This document shows positions 43,714 through 51,912 of a DNA stretch of 64,000 nucleotides, piece by piece (position 1 is the stretch's first letter; the number at the start of each line of letters is the position of its first letter). The notes under the pieces are model-generated. The model did no database searches. It was not told the origin of the DNA and saw only the letters and a program-made list of their open reading frames with translations. Where the stretch lies: NCBI RefSeq assembly GCF_023630205.1, contig NZ_JALPRR010000002.1:62001-126000 (forward strand), given 5' to 3'. A program made the position numbers and the translations under genes. Source of the stretch: Pontibacter ruber (lineage in GTDB: Bacteria > Bacteroidota > Bacteroidia > Cytophagales > Hymenobacteraceae).

Positions 43714-43907
43714 ATTGTTAAATTGTTGATTGCTTGTTGTTTGTTGTCTTCCTTGCCCTTGCTGCGTGTTTTCACCAGCAAGCTCGACGGCCGCTGAAGT
43801 ATAAATTGTTGGTGATAACACCAACAACGGCGGACAGGAATTCCCCTCTTGGGAGGGGAAGGGGTGGGTTAACAATCAACAATTAAACAATTCAGCCAAT
43901 CAACAAT
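43713..43907 (+). repeat. Dispersed repeat R2, copy c, with AT-rich inverted flanks and a G-run palindrome
   Basis: The core 43755-43833 (GCCCTTGCTGCGTGTTTTCA to GTTGGTGATAACACCAACAA) holds both R2 hairpins. The flanks are inverted relatives, TTGTTAAATTGTTGATTG (43714-43731) and CAATCAACAATTAAACAA (43873-43890). Between core and right flank lies a TTCCCCTCTTGGGAGGGGAA palindrome (43842-43861). The unit fills the gap between two convergent genes. Confidence 0.7.
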
Positions 43908-43912
43908 TTATC

Positions 43913-45277
43913 TTACCCAACCCAGATACTCTTCTGATTCACAAACTCCCGGATGCCGATGTAAGACAGCTCGCGGCCGTATCCAGATTTCTTGATGCCG
44001 CCAAAAGGCATTTCAGGTGAAGATGCCACCAGCGCGTTCACGAAAACAGCGCCTGATTCTACCTGGCGGGCTACTTTCAGGCCGCGTTCCTTGTCTTTCG
44101 TCCAGACAGAGCCGGCCAGGCCGTAGCGGTGGTCGTTGGCAAGGTTGATCGCTTCCTGCTCGTCTTTTACGATCATTACGCTGGCAACCGGTCCGAACAT
44201 TTCGTCTTCATAAGCAGGAGTGCCGGGCTTTACGTTCTTGAGGATCATCGGCTTGAAATAGGCGCTGTTCTTGTCGGAGCGGCCACCTTCCAGCACCACT
44301 TCGGCGCCTTTTTCAATGGTTTCCTGTACCTGTTTTTCCAGTTCTTCGGCCAGGTCTACGCGGGCAAGCGGGCCGTAGTCGCATTCTTCCTCCAGCGGGT
44401 TACCGGTTTTAAGGGCAGCCATTTTCTGCTTCATTTGCTTCAGGAAATCGTTGGCTATACTTTCCACCACAATAAAGCGCTTGGCGGCAATGCAGCTCTG
44501 CCCGGTATTTACCATCCGCGACTGCACCGCTATAGATGACGCCTGCTCCAGGTCGGCATCTTCCAGCACGATAAAGGGATCGCTGCCACCCAATTCCAGC
44601 ACCGTTTTTTTGATCTGCTGGCCGGCTTTTTCAGCCACTTTTGATCCTGCCATTTCACTTCCTGTCAGCGTAACCGCTTTTACAATATCATTCTCGATTA
44701 TGGCATCCACATCCTTCGACTCTACCAGCAGCGACTGGAACACGTTTTCAGGGAAACCGGCTTCTCGTATCACTTCTTCAATGGCCAGCGCGCATTGCGG
44801 TACGTTAGACGCATGCTTCAGCACCCCTACATTGCCTGCCATTAGTGCCGGAGCAGCAAACCGGAATACCTGCCAGAAAGGGAAGTTCCAGGGCATTACG
44901 GCGAGTACCACACCCAACGGCTCATAGGAGATCAGGCTGCGCGAAGCACTCGTTTCGATTTCTTCGTCTTTCAGGAAGTCGGCTGCATTTTCGGCATAGT
45001 AACGGCAGGCACTCGCGCACTTTCTTACCTCCCCAATCGCAGCTTTCAGGGGCTTGCCCATTTCCAGTGTAATGATCCGGCCATACTTTTCCGCATCCTG
45101 TTCCAGCAGGTCGGCGCACTTGTTCATGTAGCGGGCACGCTCTTCAAAACCGGTTTTCTTCCAGCTCTGAAAAGCCTCCTGGGCAGCTTCCAGTTTCCGG
45201 TTCACTTCTCCGGCAGATAATGCCTGAAAGGTCTCGATTACTTCGTTTGTTGCGGGGTTCAGGGTTTGTATAGCCAT
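43913..45277 (-). CDS. NAD(P)-dependent aldehyde dehydrogenase (succinate-semialdehyde dehydrogenase-like)
   Basis: 454 residues. Catalytic Cys in VNTGQSCIAAKRF, catalytic Glu in VLELGGSDPF, substrate/cofactor motif MPWNFPFWQVFRFAAPAL, and C-terminal EMPFGGIKKSGYGRE. The length and the GQSCIAAKRF loop match the short succinate-semialdehyde dehydrogenases (GabD/Sad-like), but substrate choice within the ALDH superfamily is hard to predict. It is transcribed alone, leftward. Confidence 0.9.
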   Translation of the reverse strand: MAIQTLNPATNEVIETFQALSAGEVNRKLEAAQEAFQSWKKTGFEERARYMNKCADLLEQDAEKYGRIITLEMGKPLKAAIGEVRKCASACRYYAENAADFLKDEEIETSASRSLISYEPLGVVLAVMPWNFPFWQVFRFAAPALMAGNVGVLKHASNVPQCALAIEEVIREAGFPENVFQSLLVESKDVDAIIENDIVKAVTLTGSEMAGSKVAEKAGQQIKKTVLELGGSDPFIVLEDADLEQASSIAVQSRMVNTGQSCIAAKRFIVVESIANDFLKQMKQKMAALKTGNPLEEECDYGPLARVDLAEELEKQVQETIEKGAEVVLEGGRSDKNSAYFKPMILKNVKPGTPAYEDEMFGPVASVMIVKDEQEAINLANDHRYGLAGSVWTKDKERGLKVARQVESGAVFVNALVASSPEMPFGGIKKSGYGRELSYIGIREFVNQKSIWVG

Positions 45278-45510
45278 GCGTTCTGTTCAATAGGTTTGGT
45301 GTAAATATACGGAAGGCTCCTTATTGCGGGCGAGTACATGGAGCAGAAAGCGATATCTTATACTTTGGCTTCCGGTAGCGGTAAATATTGCTAAATTGCC
45401 GTAGGTGTGCCGCGCCTGCGTATTATCAGAACAATGCCGGCACTGGGCTGTTCTTTTGTTCGGGCACTGGCCTTGCTAATTTTTATACTTATCATACTTA
45501 CCACTTATAA

Positions 45511-45846
45511 ATGGAAAGCACTTATTATAATCCTGCCGATCTGAAGAAGTTTGGAAATATTACCGAGTTACAGCCTGAAATGGGGCGCAAGTTTTTCGAT
45601 TATTATAACGAAGTTTTCAAAGAAGGTGCCCTGACCGAGCGCGAAAAAGCCCTGATCGCGCTGGCCGTATCACATGCCGTGCAGTGCCCTTATTGCATCG
45701 ATGCCTATACTTCCGGCTGCCTGGAAAAAGGCGCTGACGAAAACCAGATGATGGAAGCTGTGCATGTGGCAGCTGCTATAAAAGGCGGCGCAGCCCTGGT
45801 GCACGGTGTACAGATGATGAACAAGATCAAAGAACTGTCGATGTAG
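45511..45846 (+). CDS. Carboxymuconolactone decarboxylase/AhpD-like protein of the arsenosugar locus
   Basis: 111 residues, AhpD/CMD-like helical fold with the redox pair C59-x2-C62 in AVQCPYCIDAY and the downstream EAVHVAAAIKGGAALVHG helix. This gene normally accompanies ArsS in arsenosugar clusters, where it is annotated as a peroxidase-like accessory protein. The ArsS gene starts 3 nt after its stop, so co-translation is likely. Its biochemical role is not established. Confidence 0.9.
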   Translation: MESTYYNPADLKKFGNITELQPEMGRKFFDYYNEVFKEGALTEREKALIALAVSHAVQCPYCIDAYTSGCLEKGADENQMMEAVHVAAAIKGGAALVHGVQMMNKIKELSM

Positions 45847-45849
45847 CGT

Positions 45850-46914
45850 ATGGCGTTTGCAACCAAATCGCTTAAAGCACAGCATCACCAGTTTGCCAAC
45901 CCGGCTTTTCAGCTGGATGTGCTGCAGCAGCCCTTGCATGGGGAGCCGTTTCCGTTGTTTTCGGAGCGCCTGCAGCAGCACGGGCTGTTCCCGCTACGGC
46001 CGGTAGGCACTACCATTCTGCAGGTAAATGTAGGCAAGATGTGCAACCAGACCTGCCGCCACTGCCACGTAGATGCCGGCCCCGACCGCAAAGAAATTAT
46101 GACGCGCGATACCTTGCAGCTTTGCCTAGATGTTCTGGCGCAGGCCCCGCAGCTCACCACCGTGGACATTACCGGCGGTGCCCCGGAAATGAACCCGGAT
46201 TTCCGTTGGTTTGTGGAGGAGCTCTCGAAGCTGAACCGGCAGGTGATCGTGCGCTGCAACCTCACGATCATACTTGCCAACAAGAAGTACCATGACCTGC
46301 CCTTATTTTTTAAAGAAAACTGGGTGCAGGTCGTATCGTCATTGCCATACTTTCAGGCCTCCCGCACCGATGCCCAGCGCGGCGAAGGCGTGTTCGAGAA
46401 ATCAATAAAAGCATTGCAGTTGCTCAATGAAGTAGGTTATGGCAAGGAGGGAAGCGGACTGAAGCTGGACCTGGTCTACAACCCATCGGGGGCTTTTCTG
46501 CCGGCCAGCCAGAAATCGCTGGAGGCGGAGTTCAAGCGCAGGCTGCGCAGCGGCTACAGCATCGAGTTCAACAACCTGTTTTGCATCACTAACCTGCCCG
46601 TGAGCCGTTACCTCGATTACCTGGTAGAAAGCGGCAACTACGAAAGCTACATGGAGAAACTAATCAGCGCCTTTAACCCGGCAGCAGCCGCTAACGTGAT
46701 GTGCCGCAATACCATCTCGGTTGGATGGGATGGTTACCTCTACGACTGCGATTTTAATCAGATGCTAGAGCTTGGCGTGGAGCCGGGTGCACCGCAGCAT
46801 ATCCGCGACTTTAACCTGGCGCAGCTGGATGCCCGCAACATCGTGCTGAACCAGCATTGCTACGGGTGCACGGCAGGCGCAGGCTCCAGTTGCGGCGGCG
46901 AAACGGCAGGTTGA
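45850..46914 (+). CDS. arsS: Arsenosugar biosynthesis radical SAM protein ArsS
   Basis: 354 residues. The radical SAM cluster motif is CNQTCRHC (C65, C69, C72), followed by DITGGAPEMNPDF. The C-terminus, rich in Cys and Gly (NQHCYGCTAGAGSSCGGETA), fits the auxiliary domain of the ArsS family. ArsS acts on methylated arsenic to build the arsenosugar skeleton from SAM. Here ArsS lies directly behind the CMD-like gene; no methyltransferase (ArsM) is seen in the window. Confidence 0.93.
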   Translation: MAFATKSLKAQHHQFANPAFQLDVLQQPLHGEPFPLFSERLQQHGLFPLRPVGTTILQVNVGKMCNQTCRHCHVDAGPDRKEIMTRDTLQLCLDVLAQAPQLTTVDITGGAPEMNPDFRWFVEELSKLNRQVIVRCNLTIILANKKYHDLPLFFKENWVQVVSSLPYFQASRTDAQRGEGVFEKSIKALQLLNEVGYGKEGSGLKLDLVYNPSGAFLPASQKSLEAEFKRRLRSGYSIEFNNLFCITNLPVSRYLDYLVESGNYESYMEKLISAFNPAAAANVMCRNTISVGWDGYLYDCDFNQMLELGVEPGAPQHIRDFNLAQLDARNIVLNQHCYGCTAGAGSSCGGETAG

Positions 46915-46941
46915 ATCTTTGAAGTATAGCAACAACCAGTA

Positions 46942-47020
46942 ATGTTCCCCTCCTTAGACTACCGAGAACGCGAGTTCGAAGGTAGCGAGCGTAGCTCTGA
47001 GGGGGTAGGGGTGGTTGGAT
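46942..47020 (+). repeat. G-run palindrome with an inserted secondary hairpin
   Basis: The unit begins TCCCCTCCTTAGAC and ends GAGGGGGTAGGGGTGGTTGG, like the copies near 1153 and 60246, but its centre is enlarged by a second palindrome: CTACC...GGTAG enclosing GAACGCGAGTTC. A smaller relative lies at 47245-47275. Confidence 0.6.
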
Positions 47021-47099
47021 AGCAGCAACTATGAATTTTATACTTGCAACATGCGGAAGCTCCCTCTTGGCTCAGTCTTTTAGTTCTAGAACCCTGGCG

Positions 47100-47204
47100 C
47101 GAATCTCAGATTCGTGACCTAACAACAAGCTTGAGTCTCTGACTCAACCGGGCCAGAGGCCCACACCATAGCTAGTCACGAGCGAGGACGCTCGCGCCAT
47201 GGTG
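47100..47204. repeat. Array of four short perfect hairpins
   Basis: CGAATC-TCA-GATTCG (47100-47114), TTGAGTC-TCT-GACTCAA (47131-47147), GGGCC-AGA-GGCCC (47150-47162) and CGAGCG-AGGA-CGCTCG (47179-47194). The last is enclosed by CACCAT/ATGGTG (47164-47169 and 47199-47204). No coding frame explains them. The 448-bp gap 46915-47362 holds only these and the G-run palindromes. Confidence 0.7.
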
Positions 47205-47362
47205 AGAACGATGGAAGTATAACATCAAGAATAGTAAAAGCCAATTCCCCTCTTGAGAGGAGTAGGGTGTGTTTTTACTTTGGGTTTACCGAAAAGACGT
47301 CTGACAGCAAATGCAACCGTGCCGTGTATTTCCGGGTCACAGTATAAACCATCTAAAAAAAC

Positions 47363-47710
47363 ATGAGATACACAGCCCTGCCATCGTTCATTCTAATCCT
47401 CTTTGCATTCTTATCCAGTGGATGCGATGAAGAAGAGGACATAAGCTGCATCAGAGATTGTACCGACCAGTACCTTGCACAAAACAACATGGTCAGGTAC
47501 CGGGGAGAAGAAATAGGCTGTAAATCTTTTCTGAGCTTGTATGAGTACAAAAACAAACAATATTACCTGCTGGGTAACCATTGTGCCGATATGGTAAGCT
47601 ATCCGACAGACTGTGATGGAAACAAGCTGTGTGAAAACGGAGAGGACAGCGAATGCAGGGAGTTTTACAAAAGTGCCCGGTACATCGGGATAATTGGAAT
47701 CAAAGAATAA
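47363..47710 (+). CDS. Small Cys-rich lipoprotein, function unknown
   Basis: 115 residues with lipobox LSSGC (Cys21). The mature part is acidic at its start (DEEEDISC) and has eight further Cys (CIRDC, GCKSF, NHCADM, TDCDGNKLC, SECREF), suggesting disulfides. No family is recognised. It sits between the two halves of the arsenosugar locus and has its own upstream region of repeats, so it may be an insertion. Confidence 0.7.
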   Translation: MRYTALPSFILILFAFLSSGCDEEEDISCIRDCTDQYLAQNNMVRYRGEEIGCKSFLSLYEYKNKQYYLLGNHCADMVSYPTDCDGNKLCENGEDSECREFYKSARYIGIIGIKE

Positions 47711-47762
47711 AGCACGCCACAAAACTTGGAGTGCACAATCAAACCTTGGTAGGACCGTGGAT

Positions 47763-48275
47763 ATGAAGAAAACAATCTGCTTGATCGTGATGCTCTGCAC
47801 GGGCCTGTTGCTGAACGCCTGCGGACAGACAACAGACCAGGCCTATGCACTGATGCTACGCGGGCTGTACAAAGAATCGGTGCCTACGGTGAGTGTGCAG
47901 CAGCTGAACCAACAGCTGCAGCAGAAAAAAGCACCTGTTCTGATCGATGCCCGCTCCGAAGCAGAGTATAAAGTCAGCCACATTGCAGGAGCCCGCTTTG
48001 CGGATTACGACACGTTTAAGCCTTCGCAACTGAAAGACGTACCAAAGCATACGCCAGTGGTAGTATACTGCTCGGTTGGCTATCGGAGCGAGCGGGTAGG
48101 GGAGCAACTGCTCAAAGCTGGTTACACCAATGTACACAACCTGTACGGCGGCCTGTTTGAGTGGGTGAACCAGGGAAACCCGGTGTACAACAATCGGGGC
48201 AAGACAGACAAAGTACATGCCTATTCCCGAAGCTGGGGGGTGTGGCTACAGAAAGGAGAGAAAGTATATGAGTAG
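47763..48275 (+). CDS. Rhodanese-like lipoprotein of the arsenosugar locus
   Basis: 170 residues from the ATG at 47763 (MKKTICLIVMLCTGLL); an earlier ATG at 47694 overlaps the preceding gene and would hide the signal peptide. Lipobox LLNAC, then a rhodanese domain with LIDARSEAEYKVSHIAGARF and the active loop CSVGYRS. It lies in the envelope. It overlaps the next gene by 8 nt. Rhodanese-like proteins are recurrent neighbours of TIGR04282 genes. Confidence 0.87.
   Translation: MKKTICLIVMLCTGLLLNACGQTTDQAYALMLRGLYKESVPTVSVQQLNQQLQQKKAPVLIDARSEAEYKVSHIAGARFADYDTFKPSQLKDVPKHTPVVVYCSVGYRSERVGEQLLKAGYTNVHNLYGGLFEWVNQGNPVYNNRGKTDKVHAYSRSWGVWLQKGEKVYE
48253..48258 (+). promoter_or_regulatory. Shine-Dalgarno-like sequence fixing the glycosyltransferase start
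   Basis: AAGGAG, 9 nt before the ATG at 48268, inside the end of the rhodanese gene. It decides for that ATG over one at 48217. Confidence 0.65.
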
Positions 48276-48879
48276 CAAAAACCTGTTGATGTTGTTTGTG
48301 CGCAACCCGGAGCTGGGCAAAGTAAAAACCCGCCTGGCAGCATCTGTTGGCCCTGAAGTTGCGCTGGAGATATACCTGCACCTGCTGCAGCATACCCGTA
48401 CCGTTACCCAGAACCTGGCTGTAGATAAAGTGGTGTACTATTCTGATAAGATAGAAGAACAGGACATGTGGCCCGGCCAGCACTACCAGAAAAAGGTGCA
48501 GCCAGCCGGAGACCTGGGCGAGAAGATGGCTGCTGCCTTCTCCGAGGCTTTTGCCGCAGGCTATACTTCCGTCGTGATCATCGGGAGCGATTGCCAGCAG
48601 CTGACGCAGGAGATCATCGAAAAAGCCCTTCAGGAACTGCAGACACATGAGGTGGTAATCGGGCCAGCCCTGGACGGGGGCTACTACCTGCTGGGCATGA
48701 ACCACCCGCACCCGGAGCTGTTCCAGAACAAACGCTGGAGCACCGAGCATGTATTCCCGGATACGCTCTACGACATCGAACGCCTGCACCTGTCGCACAC
48801 GTTGCTGCCCAGCCTGCAGGATGTAGACCACCTCGAAGACCTGGAAGAGCCGGACCAGTGGCTGGGCTCCAACAGCTGA
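48268..48879 (+). CDS. TIGR04282-type arsenosugar biosynthesis glycosyltransferase
   Basis: 203 residues from the ATG at 48268. The family start NLLMLFVRNPELGKVKTRLA is clear, followed by GDLGEKMAAAFSEAFAAGYT, IIGSDCQQLT (the SDC metal site) and ALDGGYYLLGM. The fold is a GT-A nucleotide-sugar transferase. In arsenosugar clusters this enzyme is thought to act with ArsS. It is coupled to the rhodanese lipoprotein but lies 1.3 kb from arsS, with repeats and a lipoprotein gene between. Confidence 0.9.
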   Translation: MSSKNLLMLFVRNPELGKVKTRLAASVGPEVALEIYLHLLQHTRTVTQNLAVDKVVYYSDKIEEQDMWPGQHYQKKVQPAGDLGEKMAAAFSEAFAAGYTSVVIIGSDCQQLTQEIIEKALQELQTHEVVIGPALDGGYYLLGMNHPHPELFQNKRWSTEHVFPDTLYDIERLHLSHTLLPSLQDVDHLEDLEEPDQWLGSNS

Positions 48880-48901
48880 TTCGTTTATTTGTATGTTAAA
48901 A

Positions 48902-50065
48902 TTACTCCTGCCTCGTTAGAGGTGGTGCTTTGTCGTAACCGTAAATATCGTCCCGGAACTGAATGCGGTCCCGGTTATCTATCCAGGCAGTCAGGTACGT
49001 AATAAGCAGCGGTGTGGGCTTTTTCAGACGGATGTTTTGTTCAGGCTTTTTGCTGGTAAGCAGGCGTTCCACTCTTTTCGCTGAATATCCGGAACGCTCC
49101 TGAAGCAGGTATTTGGCCAGCTCCTCCGGATGCTGCACCCGGATACAGCCGTGGCTCAGCGCCCGGTATTCCAGGTCAAACAGCTGCCTGTTTTTGGTGT
49201 CGTGCAGGTACTGGTCTACCCTTGTGTTAAAAAGGAACTTGATCCTGCCCAACTCATTCTGCTCTCCTGGCTTTTGTACGATCCTGTAATTAAAGTTGTG
49301 AGGTGTTACCTTTGCCCAGTTAATCTGCCAGGGGTTAACCCGTACGTACCCTCCCAGGATAGTCGGTTTGAACAGCCTCATGTCCCTTTTGTCCAGGTAC
49401 CCCGGATTACGCTTAAGAATAGGCAGTATCTCTTTGCTGGCAATGGACCGTGGTATAATCCAGGAGGGATTAACAATGATGGTATGTACAGCAGTGCGGA
49501 CACTTCGGGTAGGCAGGTCGGGCTTGCCGATGATGGTGCGGGTTTCTAAGATCACGTTACTGCTGTCTACCAGCCGCAGCGCATACTCCGGAATATTGAC
49601 AATGAGGTAGGGCGGCTCAAGGCCCCGGCTGGTAGCACTCCAGCGGCTGAGGCTGTTTTGCAGTTGAACCAGGCGTCTGGCTGGGGGTACGCTCATGGCA
49701 GCGGCTGTCTTAGGCCCGTAAATACTATCCGCTATCAGCCCGTGTCGCTCCTGGAAGTTGGCCACGGCAGCAGCCACTTCAGAAGTATACACTTCATCGG
49801 TTCCGGCAAGTTCATGCGGCAGGTCTCCAAGCAGGATCAGGTTTTCCTGTAGCTGTTGCACACGGGGGCTTGTTGTGCCGGATTTGAGCAGCGGTCTGCC
49901 TGGTACCGGTTTCCATGGTTGCGTAGCCAACTGCTGGTAATACACTATCGCCTCCTGCATGCGTACCGCATAGTCAGGTACAAGCAGCATGGGCTCTTGC
50001 GGAGACTGCGCATCGCTAATCCTTGCTAACAGGTAGAAAACCAGAATTAAAACCAGGCGGGGCAT
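48902..50065 (-). CDS. L,D-transpeptidase with peptidoglycan-binding domain
   Basis: 387 residues: signal peptide (to ~19), PG_binding_1 domain at ~60-125 (VQQLQENLILLGDL, AVANFQERHGLIADSIYGPK) and a YkuD catalytic domain at ~150-310 with C307 in ALSHGCIRV. The C-terminal ~65 residues (LLTSKKPEQNIRLKKPTPLL, IQFRDDIYGYD) match the YcbB-like extension. It makes 3-3 cross-links or anchors proteins to peptidoglycan in the periplasm. It is convergent with the arsenosugar genes, separated by 22 nt. Confidence 0.92.
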   Translation of the reverse strand: MPRLVLILVFYLLARISDAQSPQEPMLLVPDYAVRMQEAIVYYQQLATQPWKPVPGRPLLKSGTTSPRVQQLQENLILLGDLPHELAGTDEVYTSEVAAAVANFQERHGLIADSIYGPKTAAAMSVPPARRLVQLQNSLSRWSATSRGLEPPYLIVNIPEYALRLVDSSNVILETRTIIGKPDLPTRSVRTAVHTIIVNPSWIIPRSIASKEILPILKRNPGYLDKRDMRLFKPTILGGYVRVNPWQINWAKVTPHNFNYRIVQKPGEQNELGRIKFLFNTRVDQYLHDTKNRQLFDLEYRALSHGCIRVQHPEELAKYLLQERSGYSAKRVERLLTSKKPEQNIRLKKPTPLLITYLTAWIDNRDRIQFRDDIYGYDKAPPLTRQE

Positions 50066-50228
50066 GTGTAGCGTAATAGGGTGTCTTTTATAGTTTACGT
50101 TTTTACATCAAGAAAGGCGGCTGGTTCAGGGAAGGATTTGCAGCAGGGCGGAGGGTGTTAGCAGGCATTCTGATGCGGTTTGTTTTAAATGAAGATTCTT
50201 CCGTAGTTTAGCTTAAACTATCCTGCCT

Positions 50229-51107
50229 ATGCGACCGAACCTGTACATTTTGCTGCTGTTATGGATTACAGGGCTAAGTATGGCCTGCAAGCATGAAGCA
50301 GGCAAGCAGAAATCTTCCGTTAACAGCACAGAGACCTATCAGCAGTTGGAGGAGTATTTCGATCTGAACTGGGCCATGCACAAACTTTGGGAAAATGGGC
50401 TGGCAGAAGTGGCTGTGTATCATGCCGAACGTGTGGTGTACAATAAAAAGCGGACATTCGAATATACGCTCATCACGGTGAAGGAAGATTTCAACAAAGA
50501 GCATAACGTCAAAACCGACGACTATACCCGCAACGATCTGTTCCCGGTGATGAAGGTGAACGAGTTTTGTCGCATTCCTACCGAGGAATACCCGTACCAT
50601 TACCTTACCTCGCTCTTCATCCGGAGGGAAAACCCGCTGCACCTGCACAAAATGACAACTTCCTCGCAGGAGTGGTGCGGCAACACCTTCAAAGCCATTA
50701 CTGACGAGGGCGAGAAGTATAATTTATACTTCAACTCATACTTCGACGGGCAGAGCGAAGGCAACCGCAAACTGCAGAAAGACCTGCTGCTGGAAGACCA
50801 GTTGCCTTACACGTTGCGCAGCCTCCGCTTCCGCAATGGGCTTACATTTGAAGCTAATGTGCTGGAAACGCAGCAGACAAACAAAGCCACTGATCCAAAA
50901 GTATACAAGGCAACGATCAGCACCACTAAGGCTGATATAGCGGGTGCAGCGGCCTGGCAGGTGCTGGTGCAACTCGACGAAAACAAACGCAGCCTTTATT
51001 GGTTTGCTGCTCAGTACCCGAACCAACTCCTGCGGCAGCAAGCCTGGGATGGCCGAAACCTCGAGCTAAAGAAACTTAGCCGCTATGCCTATTGGCAAAC
51101 AGAATAA
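50229..51107 (+). CDS. Conserved hypothetical lipoprotein
   Basis: 292 residues, lipobox LSMAC (Cys20), then a single mature domain. Segments such as MHKLWENGLAEVAVYHAERV, FEYTLITVKEDFNKEHNVKT and YPYHYLTSLFIRRENPLHLH are strongly patterned and look conserved. Homologs are sometimes called 'septum formation inhibitor Maf', but nothing here resembles Maf, so I do not use that name. Function is unknown. The DUF2461 gene follows 26 nt later on the same strand. Confidence 0.75.
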   Translation: MRPNLYILLLLWITGLSMACKHEAGKQKSSVNSTETYQQLEEYFDLNWAMHKLWENGLAEVAVYHAERVVYNKKRTFEYTLITVKEDFNKEHNVKTDDYTRNDLFPVMKVNEFCRIPTEEYPYHYLTSLFIRRENPLHLHKMTTSSQEWCGNTFKAITDEGEKYNLYFNSYFDGQSEGNRKLQKDLLLEDQLPYTLRSLRFRNGLTFEANVLETQQTNKATDPKVYKATISTTKADIAGAAAWQVLVQLDENKRSLYWFAAQYPNQLLRQQAWDGRNLELKKLSRYAYWQTE

Positions 51108-51133
51108 CAAGTATAACTTTGAACAAAAAGCCC

Positions 51134-51814
51134 ATGGCTACTACCATAGAAAAAAGTACGCTTACCTTTTTATCCGACCTGAGCAAAAACAATACCCGCG
51201 AGTGGTTTAACCAGAACAAGCCCCGCTACGATGCGGCACGCAAAAACTACAGCCAGTTCCTGGACGAGCTGCTGGCAGAGATGGCGCTTTTTGAGCCGGT
51301 GGCGCACGGTCAGCAGGGCAAAGACCTGCTGTTTCGCATTTACCGCGATGTACGCTTTTCGAATGACAAGCGCCCGTACAAAGACCATTTTGGCGCTTAC
51401 ATTGCAGAAGGCGGACGCAAATCCATACTTCCAGGCTATTACCTGCACCTGGCCGGCAACGATAATTCGTTTGTAGCCGGCGGCCTCTGGATGCCACCTG
51501 CCGATTACCTGAAAGCCGTTCGGCAGGAGATCGACTATAACCTGGAGGAGCTGGAAAGTATACTGCAGGAGCCTGCCTTTAAAGAGCGTTTTGGCAACAT
51601 ACAAGGCGAGCAGCTGAAAACCACTCCCAAAGGCTACGACAAAGAGAACCCGGCCATCGAATACCTGCGCTTTAAAAGCTGGAATGCAGTAATGCCGCTA
51701 CCCGACAAAGTGGTTTTAGGAAAGGATTTTAAAGATGTGGTGCTGGAAGCGTTCAAGGCCGTGAAGCCTTTCAACGATTTCCTGATGGCGCCGCTGAAGG
51801 ATGTGGGAGAGTAG
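51134..51814 (+). CDS. DUF2461 domain protein
   Basis: 226 residues from the ATG at 51134 (MATTIEKSTLTFLSDLSKNN); an upstream ATG at 51092 lies inside the previous gene. The DUF2461 signature is present: NTREWFNQNKPRYDAARKNY, LLFRIYRDVRFSNDKRPYKD, AGGLWMPPADYLKAVRQEID, FKSWNAVMPLPDKVV. Function is unknown. It may share a transcript with the lipoprotein. Confidence 0.9.
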   Translation: MATTIEKSTLTFLSDLSKNNTREWFNQNKPRYDAARKNYSQFLDELLAEMALFEPVAHGQQGKDLLFRIYRDVRFSNDKRPYKDHFGAYIAEGGRKSILPGYYLHLAGNDNSFVAGGLWMPPADYLKAVRQEIDYNLEELESILQEPAFKERFGNIQGEQLKTTPKGYDKENPAIEYLRFKSWNAVMPLPDKVVLGKDFKDVVLEAFKAVKPFNDFLMAPLKDVGE

Positions 51815-51912
51815 GGAGATATTGAGTTGAAGGTGTAACGGGCTGAGCTTTGCGGTGGCATAGCTACCGTAAAGGTGTTGTTGTGCAACGTACTATTTCT
51901 ATAAGCTATAGA

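Noticed and set aside
43417-43875. Minus-strand frame resembling one at 23760-23993
   Set aside because: The similar stretch (LAGENTQQG) is encoded by the shared R2 repeat, not by homologous genes.
47100-47204. Hairpin array as a CRISPR array
   Set aside because: The palindromes differ in sequence and are not separated by equal-length spacers between identical repeats.
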